From Stomatohabitans albus (GTDB lineage: Bacteria > Actinomycetota > Nitriliruptoria > Euzebyales > Euzebyaceae), in the NCBI RefSeq assembly GCF_036336025.1, contig NZ_JAYKKE010000003.1, forward strand, positions 1-34,637: a stretch of 34,637 nucleotides of DNA, given 5' to 3'. How positions within the stretch are numbered: position 1 is the stretch's first letter; every line of letters starts with the position of its first letter. The notes below the pieces were generated by a model. That model had not been told where the DNA came from, did not search any database, and saw only the letters and a list, made by a program, of their open reading frames with translations. Shown in pieces: positions 1 to 8,786 of this stretch. The position numbers were made by a program, and so were the translations under genes.

Positions 1-3000
1 AACCGGGTTCAACAACAACGGCGCATCCAACATGCCCTGCAACCCACCAGACGACAAGCTATCCGCAAACACATTGTCACGCCCAATCAACACAATCCGA
101 GAGGTGGCGTTGGCCGGGAATACCGACTCTACCCACTTATCAGAACGTTCTTCTGGCGTATTGATCGTTGAAGTTGTCCCTGGGTTCACCGGTGCTGGTC
201 GAGCAGGAGGAGCCGGGGCTGGCGGAATCTCACTCGGTCGTTCACCGGGATCAGGAGTTGGTTCTGGTGTTGGATTGTCTGTTGGGTCTGGTGATGGTTT
301 GATCGGGTCTACAGGACCAGGTACCGGCGTATTGTTCCGAGTACTACCGGTTGCCGTGTTATTCCCCTGGTTAGGGTCATTGTCCAGTACGATGGTCACC
401 GTAATGGTCTTATTTGGACCATCCACACCGGCGATGCCCGGACCGTCAACGGTCTGGCCAGGCGGTATTGCAGTGGCTACGTCACATTCCCATACATCCT
501 GGCTGGGATCTGGTTTCCGGCAGTTATTGAAGCCAGGGGTATCCGTTACCGTCGCTCCAGGGGGAACCGTCAGACGAATCGTGGTGCCAACGGGAATATT
601 TGCACCACCATCATTATGGATGATTTGAACCTTAGGACCAGGATCCTCACCGGGACGAGGATTTGGATTATCAAATGTAATCGTGACCTTGCCATCAACC
701 CATTGGTCAAATGGCTTAAGCGGTACGACATTCCGGTCATTCGCGGGGTTCTTGTCAGGAACACCTGATCGAATACCACTGGCATCTATGCGTAACCAAC
801 CGCTCCTGCCTTCTACTGTGACATCCGTTTCCTTAGTTGGCACAGTAACCGTTGCTTCAATCGTTGGGAGCATATTGCCACCACCGGGTGAAGCGTGAGG
901 CCAGTCACAGACAAAGACTTGATTTTGCCCAAAATCCTGACAGGTCCATCCATTGGCATTGGTAATGGTAATCGCACCATTGCCATTGGCCGCAGAAATC
1001 GTCACGGTTGCTTCACTTGCACGAACCTTATCACCATCATGCTTGACCTTGACCGTGAAGGGCTTCGTCAAGTCGTTATCTGTAAGAATCGGTGATGGAA
1101 CAGTGACGGTGGTAGATAAGTCAGGGAGTGGCACAAAGACCGTTGCCTGGGTATCTACCTTGTCATTGGTGTCATTGGCATCAAAGTTGCTGGTGATTGC
1201 TCGATTATCTGCAAAGGCACCCGTGATCATCAATGGGGTGTTAGTCAACCGATGCTGTGCACCGGTGGGGCTGACCACCTTCACAATAAATGGAGTGGTT
1301 TGGTTCGCCGGCAAGTTTGTGGTGCGCGTACATTCAAGCACCCGCTTACCGCCTTCGTCCTTAGCTTCACAGGTCCACCCTTGAGGATTAGTCGGTGGTT
1401 CAACATCCCACCCATCAGGGATATTCAGTTTGACCCGAGCATTCGTTGGGTTCACCTCGTCACGGCCAACATTCGTAATCGAAATACTGGCGAAAATAGG
1501 GTCCTGCTCATTGTCATAGTCGTTGTAGTTCGAAACGCCATCATCAGCACTCGTTGGCTGTTTCGACCAGTCCACAGCAACCTTCAGGTCAACTGCTGGG
1601 CTAATAAGGACTTCCTTATCATCATTGGCTCGGAATGACCGCTGACCAGGGGTACCGTTACCGCCGTCAATACGGCTATCAACCTTCAAGTCTGCCCGGA
1701 TGGTCACGCTATCCAAGATGTCATTTGGAATACCAGAGGTATTCATTGTGAGTTTCACCGAAGGTAGCTTTTCCCCAGGCTGAGGGGTTGGCAGGTTAAT
1801 TTCAATGTCTTCTGGATCACAAATGGTATTTGGTGTTGCGATCGTTACGCCAGCCGCTGGCTGGTACAACGTCGGTTTAGCCAACGCACTTGGTGCACCA
1901 GGATCCCGAGTTTTCGTGATCTTTAAACACACCAATGGGTTATAAGGGTGACCACCATCAACATTCGGGGTGATGGTAATAAAGCCCTCATCACCAACAT
2001 TGAGAATTGGGATTGGCATTTCACGTAACGGGGTGTTGTTCTTATCAGACAATTTCACCGTTACAGAGGGAATCGGGAACAACGGGGTTAAGGCTGGATT
2101 AGCCGTTGTATTCGGCGTGGTGCCTTCTGTTTCTGGTGCCTGAGCAGTTTGTACTGCATTCAGCGGACCGGTCTGGCCACTGGCAGGAATCGTCACCACC
2201 TGACGGTCGGTCAATCGATTGGAACCGCTAAACTTGGCTGGGTCCCATTCAATGGGCAGTTTTACCGTGATGGTGTTGGTATCCCCACCTTCAAGATCAC
2301 CAATGGTCAGCTTTTCCCCATCCCACTTGGGATCAGTAAAGGACGCGGCAACCTTCAAGCCACTTGCGGCCAGCTTGTCTTTAATCTCTGTCACAACGGT
2401 GTTGCGCAGCACAGAATCAGCGACTGGATTCTTGATAACGAGGTTCAGGTGAAGATCCTCGGTACCTGGTTCAATCGGTGTGGTCAACGGGGTGTTACCA
2501 ACCATAAATGTCGCATCAAGGGCAACAGACGGATTAAGCACCTCTACGCGACCCGTAGATCCATCAGAGGACTTTTCCATCGTGTCAAAGCCAGTCGCGT
2601 CAGTTGGTTTGGTATTGCCACGGTAGGCATTACCCGTTGCGGTGATTGGACCATCACCACCCGTAACCAACAGGTCTGTTACTTCAACCACAATCTCAAT
2701 CGGCCCATTGGTGTTGTTTTGGAAGGTTCCATCCTTCACCACAACCCCGAGTTTATTGGCGTCACCGCCCAATAAGGTGGCGTTATCACAGGCTAACCCA
2801 CTTGCGGATGGGCAGGTGACAGTCACCTTCGCATTGGAGCGATCAATATTCGCACCAGCTAATTCCGTTAAGACGCTAAGGTTTGGCACCTCAAGGTCCT
2901 TGGGAATGGAAATAGTGGTGACTGTTTTGACTAATTCACCATGCTGAACCTTGCCATTGGGATGGTAAGCAGGGTTCTTAGCGGTGATTGTTGTCGTTGA

Positions 3001-6000
3001 CGAAATATTGTCCCCGTGCACCGTTGCACTGCCATTACCGTCGTAAGTCTTTACGCCAACGGGGTTTCCTGGCTGAGATGCAAATGGAACGGCAACGTTA
3101 TTCGTGTACGCCAAGGCTGTCGTTACATAGGGAGGTGCCGTAGCGGTGTAGGTCATCGTGACCGACGAGCCTGCTGGCATCATGAACGTTTCGTTATTTG
3201 GTGGCCACACACCCTTACGATTGCCATCGCTCAATGTCCAAGCCTTCTTGGTATCAAGGTTGGTAATCGTAACTCCAGTGGCCGTGACCTGAGTGAGGCT
3301 AGCGGCATGGGTGAAGGCCTGGGGCAGCGTATCGGTTACATTCACCCCATAGGCGGGCACCTTACCGGTGTTGGTAATGGTTACCGTGTAGTCGATGGTG
3401 CTCTTACCAATAATCCGATTGGTTGCTGGGCTGGTGACCTGCTTATTTACCGTGAGGGCAGGCTCTTGCGAAGCAAACACAACTTGGGTTGCAGGAACCG
3501 CAATCAAGTCACCCGTAGCCGGTTGGTTCAACTTTGGTTGACCCTTATCGGTATGCACTAGCTTTCCGGCTTTGTAATTGGTACTGGCCTGAACACGAAC
3601 TTCACTTCCAGTGCCGACAAAGACCTCCGAAAAGTTCATGGTCTTGACTTGACCAGGGATTTTCTTGAGGGGGATCCTGACACTCACCGAATCATTCGTT
3701 GGCGTAAACACGATTTGATCCTTGTAAATCATGTCTTCGCCTAGTGCAGCAACAATGGTGGCTTTAATGTCATTCTCGGTCTTGAAGTAGTTGGGCTGGT
3801 TCAAGCCCGTGCCCCGAAATACCAGTGCAATAAAGGCATCATTTCCAGAGAATTGAGGCCCGTCAAGAAGTGCAGGGCTGGTACCAGGAGAATCGCTCAC
3901 GTTAGGTGTAATGATTACCGAAACAGAACCCTTTTCCCCAGGCACAACCGTCAAGTCAGGGTTGTTGGTATCAGAGCTGGTCCCGGTAAGTGAAATCGCT
4001 GGCTTGTTCGTTTCAATAATCGAGGTTGCAAGCGTACTTAACCCGCCTGTCGCCGCGTTGGGACCGGCGAATAGGCTTTTACCGATCCGGGTAGATGCAT
4101 CGGCGAGACCGTAGGCCGCTTTGCCAATTTCTTCTACGCATGCATTATTTGCGGCTTCTCGAGCGGCCTCATCAAGGTTTGAACCCACCGGCTTACAAAA
4201 TGCATTCATCTTTGGCATATAGGTGGATGCTTCTTGGCCACTGCCGACTACTGAGGTGTAGCCAACAATGCCTGCCTCAACCTCATAGCTCAGCGATGGT
4301 GAGTGATTATTTGGGACGGCTACATCCAGGGTGAAGGTCTTTTCATCAGTGGCGCTGTTGGGGTCACGTGACCCGATACCGTCAGTCACATTGACGAGCA
4401 GATAGTCACCAGAAATGAGCTTGGGATCATGACCAGCCTTTGGCCCAGACACACATTCTGCCTGTGTGGCCCCACCACCAACCGTGACATTGGCACAGGT
4501 GAAGCTCTCGGGCAATTTAAGAGCAACCTTGGTGCCCGGTGCCGCAGGTGAATCCCCGATATTCGTTACCGTATAGGTCAGGCGTTGGGTGGACCCACGG
4601 TTCGCGTTACCGACGAGTGCTTTATCAACCTTAAGCATCAAAATCGGATTAATGAATTCGTAGCCGGCAAGATCGCGGGCATTAGAGAACCCACCATCAA
4701 AGTCGGTATAGCCGAGCTTGGCCAAGTTGTCATACAACACCACTGGCTGATCGGCTTCTGGAACCTTTGAGTTTTTGATTGTGGCCTTGTAAACCATTGA
4801 CAGGAGGGAACCACCGGCCACGCGCTGACCAAAGGTGTAGGTCAACGGAGTACGTTTATCGGGCTTGTCAACAGGGCTCACCGCGGAGGGGACATTTGAT
4901 GCCGCAACAAACTGCTGCTGGCCGCTGAGACTGCCCGCATAGGTGATATTTGAATCTGGAGTACCAACAAGCTGTGCCTCAGATGGCAGGAAGAGGTTCA
5001 GCTTCGGGTCTTGGGTTTCAATCCCATCTGGGTACTTCATCAAGACTTGGAAGCAAAGGTCCTTACCATTCCCAATCTTGCGACGTTTTCCCCAGATATC
5101 TGTTGCACCGTTTAATTGGTCAAACAGTCGGTTGTTTTCCGGCTGTTTCGCAATGTTTTTGCGTTCCTCTGCGGTCGGCATCGCGCTGGTGGGTGCCGGG
5201 CAGGTACCGTCAGGATTAGGGAATGCAACGGTGTTAAATATCTCAATGAGCGCGGGCGGGAGTTCTGCCTCAGCATCGACTTTGATAGGAGTTGCATTGT
5301 CCGTCCACGACAATGTGGCCTTGGTGACCAACGGCTTCCCGTTCACAACCGGCTTGCCATTGGCGGTATCAAGCACCTTGGATTGGAATTCAAAGGTCTG
5401 TGTGATTGATGTTCTCGGATCAATACCGGCAGCCGGAATGGTGATAACAAACTTATTGTCTGGCCCCTTTGAAACGGTGCCAGTCACCTCACTCGTGGTT
5501 GGTCCGCTATCGGTGGTAACCGTCCGGGTGAGTGTTATTGACTGTCCATTCGCTACGCAATCAGTCGTACCCTTCGCAACTGGACATTCTGGCTCAGATA
5601 ATGTCAGCTTGATCGTTCGGTCATCTGACAGCGGCGCATATTCATTCGCGCGAACAACCAGCTTTTTATTGGCTAATTCGTTGTTCTTATATGCTCCACC
5701 GTCAACCATTGACGTGGTTAACGAAACAGACGTGTCCTGAACGGTAGTGACTAAATCAGGGATATCTGTCTGAACCCGACCAACGTTTGGGTACTTCGTT
5801 GCATCTTCGCCATTCCAGGGATGGATATAGCGAGCAGTACCCGTTCCTTTGAAGGTGACTACTTGGTTATGGGTTGAGTCACCTGTGTTATTCGCATAGG
5901 CAGGATCCAAGTACGCAACATCATTACGGGTGCCACCTTGATTCCCATCACCACCGAGTCCAGCCTGGTTGACCTTTGGTGTATTGCCAGGAGCCACATT

Positions 6001-7005
6001 CTTCTTGTCCAATGCAGCAACTTCGAACGTCACCTTGGCCATGTTCTCAGAATCGAAATTAAACTTTGCAGCGGGGATATGGAGTACCCAGTGTGGTTGG
6101 GGACTGGTTACCCATTCCAGGTCTTGTTCAGTTGGGGTAAAACAGTTTTCCCCGTTCTTCACACAGGTGCCCATGACCTCCCACGTGGGGTCAAGCTCAA
6201 CATCAACAGTGTCTGTTAATTCAAGATCACCTGCGCCTGTTCGCTTTAATTCAACCGTCACCATCTGGCGCTGATTCGCTTTATTCCCACGAACGGTAAT
6301 GCCATTGAGCTGTTCTTCGATCGTCAGCTTTGCATCTAAGCCTTTGACCATCACGGGTTGGGCATCAACAGACCAAGGGCTTGACGCACCGCCAGGATCA
6401 CTCTGACCACCGTATCCATACTCTGCAAAGGTTGGTAAAGCACTTGCTTGGGTTGAGCCTTGGGCCCAAGCCTTCACGGTGAAGGTGTCATCAATTTTAT
6501 AGACGGTGCCACTGGATGGTCCCGGGGCAGCGCTACCCTTTTTGGGACCCTTGTTGTTGACACGAATCTCAAACCAGATTTCCTCACCCGGGCTGATGTC
6601 CACAGCGTTTGCCCAGTGGACGACCGTCTCGGTATGATCTGGATACAGCAAAATCGTTGCTTTCGGGCTGCCATATTCGGCTGGCCCCGCAGTAGCCCCG
6701 AGGAAGTCAACACCCTCAGGTAAGAGAACGCTCCAACCCACGTTGTACTGCGGTGAAGCACTGTTGTTGGTTATCTTGCCTTTAATAACCGATTCTTCAC
6801 CCAAGAGTGTGGTCGGTTCTGTATCGTCAAGTGAAATGACCAGGTTGTCCTTATTTGGCACCGCTGGCGTATTCGCAACTGGTGTACCTGCTGGACTCGT
6901 TTGATGAGGCGGTGGCACAGCCTGGGCGTAGCCAGGCATTGGCATCCCAGTCAGAGAGAGTGATGCCAGCGCGAATCCTGACACCAGGAGATTGGTGATG
7001 TTCAT
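1..7005 (-). CDS. Giant secreted surface protein with DUF11-like domains, entering a cell-wall-binding repeat 2 domain (3' end outside window)
   Basis: Reading the minus strand from the ATG at 7005 gives 2335 codons without a stop up to base 1, so the gene continues off the left edge. An AAAGG Shine-Dalgarno precedes the ATG. Residues 1-29 form a signal peptide ending in an AQA-type cleavage site. The body is a chain of Ig/DUF11-like beta domains. The clearest start near residues 786 and 1184, with the typical pattern YTVTITNTG followed by VTDTLP. Paired cysteines recur, as expected for disulfides outside the cell. Near the C-terminus, Cys residues 1879, 2022 and 2162 mark three similar domains. 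Residues about 2226-2276 are a Pro/Thr-rich linker. From 2288 the sequence (SDKW, RIVLIGRDN, FADSL, APLLLNP) matches the start of a CW_binding_2 repeat, which in other bacteria binds wall polymers non-covalently. Role is inferred: adhesin or S-layer-like protein. The open frame is certain; function is not. Confidence 0.93.
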   Translation of the reverse strand, partial: MNITNLLVSGFALASLSLTGMPMPGYAQAVPPPHQTSPAGTPVANTPAVPNKDNLVISLDDTEPTTLLGEESVIKGKITNNSASPQYNVGWSVLLPEGVDFLGATAGPAEYGSPKATILLYPDHTETVVHWANAVDISPGEEIWFEIRVNNKGPKKGSAAPGPSSGTVYKIDDTFTVKAWAQGSTQASALPTFAEYGYGGQSDPGGASSPWSVDAQPVMVKGLDAKLTIEEQLNGITVRGNKANQRQMVTVELKRTGAGDLELTDTVDVELDPTWEVMGTCVKNGENCFTPTEQDLEWVTSPQPHWVLHIPAAKFNFDSENMAKVTFEVAALDKKNVAPGNTPKVNQAGLGGDGNQGGTRNDVAYLDPAYANNTGDSTHNQVVTFKGTGTARYIHPWNGEDATKYPNVGRVQTDIPDLVTTVQDTSVSLTTSMVDGGAYKNNELANKKLVVRANEYAPLSDDRTIKLTLSEPECPVAKGTTDCVANGQSITLTRTVTTDSGPTTSEVTGTVSKGPDNKFVITIPAAGIDPRTSITQTFEFQSKVLDTANGKPVVNGKPLVTKATLSWTDNATPIKVDAEAELPPALIEIFNTVAFPNPDGTCPAPTSAMPTAEERKNIAKQPENNRLFDQLNGATDIWGKRRKIGNGKDLCFQVLMKYPDGIETQDPKLNLFLPSEAQLVGTPDSNITYAGSLSGQQQFVAASNVPSAVSPVDKPDKRTPLTYTFGQRVAGGSLLSMVYKATIKNSKVPEADQPVVLYDNLAKLGYTDFDGGFSNARDLAGYEFINPILMLKVDKALVGNANRGSTQRLTYTVTNIGDSPAAPGTKVALKLPESFTCANVTVGGGATQAECVSGPKAGHDPKLISGDYLLVNVTDGIGSRDPNSATDEKTFTLDVAVPNNHSPSLSYEVEAGIVGYTSVVGSGQEASTYMPKMNAFCKPVGSNLDEAAREAANNACVEEIGKAAYGLADASTRIGKSLFAGPNAATGGLSTLATSIIETNKPAISLTGTSSDTNNPDLTVVPGEKGSVSVIITPNVSDSPGTSPALLDGPQFSGNDAFIALVFRGTGLNQPNYFKTENDIKATIVAALGEDMIYKDQIVFTPTNDSVSVRIPLKKIPGQVKTMNFSEVFVGTGSEVRVQASTNYKAGKLVHTDKGQPKLNQPATGDLIAVPATQVVFASQEPALTVNKQVTSPATNRIIGKSTIDYTVTITNTGKVPAYGVNVTDTLPQAFTHAASLTQVTATGVTITNLDTKKAWTLSDGNRKGVWPPNNETFMMPAGSSVTMTYTATAPPYVTTALAYTNNVAVPFASQPGNPVGVKTYDGNGSATVHGDNISSTTTITAKNPAYHPNGKVQHGELVKTVTTISIPKDLEVPNLSVLTELAGANIDRSNAKVTVTCPSASGLACDNATLLGGDANKLGVVVKDGTFQNNTNGPIEIVVEVTDLLVTGGDGPITATGNAYRGNTKPTDATGFDTMEKSSDGSTGRVEVLNPSVALDATFMVGNTPLTTPIEPGTEDLHLNLVIKNPVADSVLRNTVVTEIKDKLAASGLKVAASFTDPKWDGEKLTIGDLEGGDTNTITVKLPIEWDPAKFSGSNRLTDRQVVTIPASGQTGPLNAVQTAQAPETEGTTPNTTANPALTPLFPIPSVTVKLSDKNNTPLREMPIPILNVGDEGFITITPNVDGGHPYNPLVCLKITKTRDPGAPSALAKPTLYQPAAGVTIATPNTICDPEDIEINLPTPQPGEKLPSVKLTMNTSGIPNDILDSVTIRADLKVDSRIDGGNGTPGQRSFRANDDKEVLISPAVDLKVAVDWSKQPTSADDGVSNYNDYDNEQDPIFASISITNVGRDEVNPTNARVKLNIPDGWDVEPPTNPQGWTCEAKDEGGKRVLECTRTTNLPANQTTPFIVKVVSPTGAQHRLTNTPLMITGAFADNRAITSNFDANDTNDKVDTQATVFVPLPDLSTTVTVPSPILTDNDLTKPFTVKVKHDGDKVRASEATVTISAANGNGAITITNANGWTCQDFGQNQVFVCDWPHASPGGGNMLPTIEATVTVPTKETDVTVEGRSGWLRIDASGIRSGVPDKNPANDRNVVPLKPFDQWVDGKVTITFDNPNPRPGEDPGPKVQIIHNDGGANIPVGTTIRLTVPPGATVTDTPGFNNCRKPDPSQDVWECDVATAIPPGQTVDGPGIAGVDGPNKTITVTIVLDNDPNQGNNTATGSTRNNTPVPGPVDPIKPSPDPTDNPTPEPTPDPGERPSEIPPAPAPPARPAPVNPGTTSTINTPEERSDKWVESVFPANATSRIVLIGRDNVFADSLSSGGLQGMLDAPLLLNPV

Positions 7006-7021
7006 ATCAGCCTTTATCTAC

Positions 7022-7160
7022 CTTCTTGTGTACGTACAGTGAATACGTACCTATCGGCTGTTCATGGCCTGTTCGATAGACTTTTCTCAATAAATTTCAA
7101 AGAAACGTAATAATCTGTAAAAGATTTATTACTATAGGTAATTTATTTATGTCCACTTTG
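7022..7160 (-). promoter_or_regulatory. AT-rich leader/promoter region of the giant surface protein gene
   Basis: This stretch upstream of the giant gene is far more AT-rich than its surroundings, especially 7085-7155, as expected for a promoter. On the minus strand TTGAAA, a 16-base spacer and TATCGA could be -35/-10 elements, but the match is weak. Nearer the gene, TACGTAC occurs twice (about 7030-7036 and 7044-7050), and CTATCG/CGATAG form a small inverted repeat (about 7051-7078). These could be an operator. No riboswitch or known regulator site was recognised. Confidence 0.3.
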
Positions 7161-7165
7161 GCACT

Positions 7166-7265
7166 GGGTGAATAATACGCTCACCCATAGGTGGCAAATG
7201 GGGTGAGGCGACATAAACACCAAGAATGGCCAACCCACCCTGGAGGGAGTGCTATCGCTTCACCC
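7166..7265. other. Inverted repeats in the tRNA-Val to surface-gene intergenic region
   Basis: GGGTGA (7166-7171) pairs with TCACCC (7181-7186) across 9 bases. GGGTGAGGCGA (7201-7211) pairs with TCGCTTCACCC (7255-7265) over 11 positions. The single non-Watson-Crick pair is a G-U in plus-strand RNA but an A-C mismatch in minus-strand RNA, so the longer hairpin suits a plus-strand transcript better. No open reading frame here looks coding. The region may hold a small RNA or only spacer structure. Confidence 0.3.
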
Positions 7266-7276
7266 TGTAGTCTCAG

Positions 7277-7305
7277 GACACAACAACGCCACCCAAGGGG
7301 TGGCG
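7277..7305 (-). terminator. Intrinsic terminator after tRNA-Val
   Basis: On the minus strand CGCCACCC, loop CTT and GGGTGGCG make an 8-bp GC-rich hairpin (7287-7305), followed by a T-rich run TTGTTGTGT. It lies about 38 bases beyond the 3' end of the tRNA, where the phoH-ybeY-corC-cdd-tRNA transcript would be expected to stop. Confidence 0.65.
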
Positions 7306-7324
7306 CTAGATGGGGTGGCGCTAG
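7297..7324. repeat. Tandem copies of GGGGTGGCGCTAG
   Basis: The 13-mer GGGGTGGCGCTAG occurs at 7297-7309 and again at 7312-7324, a 15-base period. Each copy contains the arm able to pair with CGCCACCC at 7287-7294, so the second copy competes with the terminator hairpin for the same partner. Confidence 0.6.
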
Positions 7325-7343
7325 CTACCAGATCATGACATTG

Positions 7344-7418
7344 TGGTGGGCCCGGCTGGGTTTGAACCAGCGACCTCTCGCGTGTGAGGCGAGCGCTCTC
7401 CCACTGAGCTACGAGCCC
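7344..7418 (-). tRNA. tRNA-Val (anticodon CAC)
   Basis: The minus strand folds into a full cloverleaf of 75 nt. The 7-bp acceptor stem starts GGGCTCG and closes with one G-U pair. The D-arm is GCTC/GAGC. The anticodon stem is CTCGC/GCGAG around loop CTCACAC, which puts CAC at positions 34-36 (codon GTG, Val). The T-arm is GCTGG-TTCAAAC-CCAGC, the discriminator is A, and the 3' CCA is encoded (7344-7346). The 5' end lies one base after the stop codon of cdd, so the tRNA is very probably cut out of the cdd mRNA by RNase P. Confidence 0.96.
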
Positions 7419-7419
7419 G

Positions 7420-7839
7420 TCAGTGATGAGGCAATACGCTACCACCAAACCCGTACGGCAACAGCCCTTCACCCAAAGTTGTAAAGATTTCATGGCCATT
7501 CTTACCCATCATGTGTATGGCCATATTGGGGTTCAATTCATTGAGTACTTGCCGGCAATTACCGCACGGTGCCGTCACCGTGTCGGTCGTATCACCGATC
7601 ACCGCACAGGCAATAATGTCTCGAGCACCTTCCATGGTTGCCGTACCAACGGCATTAGCTTCGGCACACATCGTTGAGGGGTAGGCCGCATTTTCAACGT
7701 TACAACCAGTAATGATGCGTCCGTCTAGGCTTAGGAGCGCCGCTCCTACACGAAACTGTGAGTAGGGTGCGTAGGCATGGGCTTGTGCTGCTCTCGCTGC
7801 AGCGTCCAGGGCAGCCCAATCAATCTGTTCAGCGGCCAT
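7420..7839 (-). CDS. cdd: Cytidine deaminase
   Basis: A 139-residue zinc enzyme of pyrimidine salvage that deaminates cytidine and deoxycytidine to the uridines. Length is normal for the homotetrameric family. The first motif is CAE with Cys58 and the catalytic Glu60, after the substrate-binding GCNVENAAYP. The second is PCGNCRQ with zinc ligands Cys92 and Cys95, so this is the three-cysteine type. The ATG at 7839 has an AAAGGA Shine-Dalgarno and follows the corC stop by 29 bases, so it is probably in the phoH operon. In many actinobacteria era comes next; here the TGA is followed after one base by tRNA-Val. Confidence 0.96.
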   Translation of the reverse strand: MAAEQIDWAALDAAARAAQAHAYAPYSQFRVGAALLSLDGRIITGCNVENAAYPSTMCAEANAVGTATMEGARDIIACAVIGDTTDTVTAPCGNCRQVLNELNPNMAIHMMGKNGHEIFTTLGEGLLPYGFGGSVLPHH

Positions 7840-7868
7840 TCCGTAATCCTTTACTACACATGGGTTGG

Positions 7869-8786
7869 TTAATCTTCATCGGTTTTTGCAACTAGCGGCA
7901 AACGAATCACCCGAACCTGTTCAACTCGGTTTCCTTCAACGTCTTCACAGTGCAATTCAACACTCCCCCACACTGAGTCATTGTCTGGAACATCGAGGTG
8001 GTCAACCACAATCACATCACCAATTTCTGGAACATGTCCGGCATGGTTAAAGACCAAACCACCCACCGTGTCCCAGTCATCGTCAGGCAGGTCCATGCCA
8101 AGTAATTCAGACATCGCGTGGATACCCAACCGAGCGTCAACAAGCCATTCATGCTCGTTCACTTCCTCATAGAGGGGAAGCTCATCGTCGTGCTCATCAA
8201 CGATCTCACCAACAATTTCTTCAAGCACATCTTCAATTGTGCAAAGGCCGGTCAGATCCCCAAACTCATTGACGACTAAGGCCATATGCACCTCACGAGA
8301 TTGCAACTCACGCAATAGCCGGTCCACAGGGGTTGATTCTGGAACCACATAGGGCTGGCGAATGAGGTCATGCCACTTCGTTTCTGCCCCCTGTAAATGA
8401 ATGTGCTTGAGGACATCTTTGGAGTACACCAGCCCGATGATCTGGTCACGGTTATCAGCATCCCCCCGAACTGGTAACCGTGAGTGCCCGTACTCAAGAA
8501 TCACATCGGTGACTTCATCTAAGGTCATATCAAGTGTTACCGAGCGCATATCCGGGCGAGGTAACATAATCTCGCGGACACGGGTATCGGGAAGGGCAAG
8601 GACATGTGCAATCATTTGCCCGGTTTCTTCCGTGATCTCCGCTTCGTCCGCCTCGTCCACGAGCTCTTTAATTTGCTCATCAACAGGCGCAATGGCCTTT
8701 GCCGCCGCCACCCGCCTGAAATAACCAACTGCCGCAGCACCGAGTAGTCCCGCAACAAATCCAGTTCCAAGACTTATGGGGTCCAT
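7869..8786 (-). CDS. corC: CorC/HlyC-type CBS-domain protein
   Basis: A protein of 305 residues from the chosen start. It has a short hydrophobic N-terminal helix (about residues 4-17), then a tandem CBS pair (about 60-185, with the typical LTGLCTIEDVLEEIVGEI end), then the CorC_HlyC C-terminal domain (about 205-290). The family is linked to Mg2+/Co2+ efflux. The four-helix CNNM/DUF21 membrane domain of the longer homologues is missing, so this is the short CorC form. I chose the ATG at 8786 over the in-frame GTG at 8801 because the GGGAGG Shine-Dalgarno lies between them. The start overlaps the end of ybeY by 13 bases, which suggests coupled translation. The transport role is inferred from the family. 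Confidence 0.9.
   Translation of the reverse strand: MDPISLGTGFVAGLLGAAAVGYFRRVAAAKAIAPVDEQIKELVDEADEAEITEETGQMIAHVLALPDTRVREIMLPRPDMRSVTLDMTLDEVTDVILEYGHSRLPVRGDADNRDQIIGLVYSKDVLKHIHLQGAETKWHDLIRQPYVVPESTPVDRLLRELQSREVHMALVVNEFGDLTGLCTIEDVLEEIVGEIVDEHDDELPLYEEVNEHEWLVDARLGIHAMSELLGMDLPDDDWDTVGGLVFNHAGHVPEIGDVIVVDHLDVPDNDSVWGSVELHCEDVEGNRVEQVRVIRLPLVAKTDED

Noticed and set aside
4943-5740. 265-codon open frame on the plus strand inside the giant gene
   Set aside because: It lies wholly antisense to the giant minus-strand frame, has no recognisable domain and is one of many such antisense frames in this gene.
7022-7160. Riboswitch in the leader of the giant gene
   Set aside because: Only short repeats are seen; no known aptamer core was recognised.
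7344-7418. tRNA-Val as an integration site for a mobile element carrying the surface gene
   Set aside because: No repeat of the tRNA 3' end, integrase or phage gene was seen to the left within the window.
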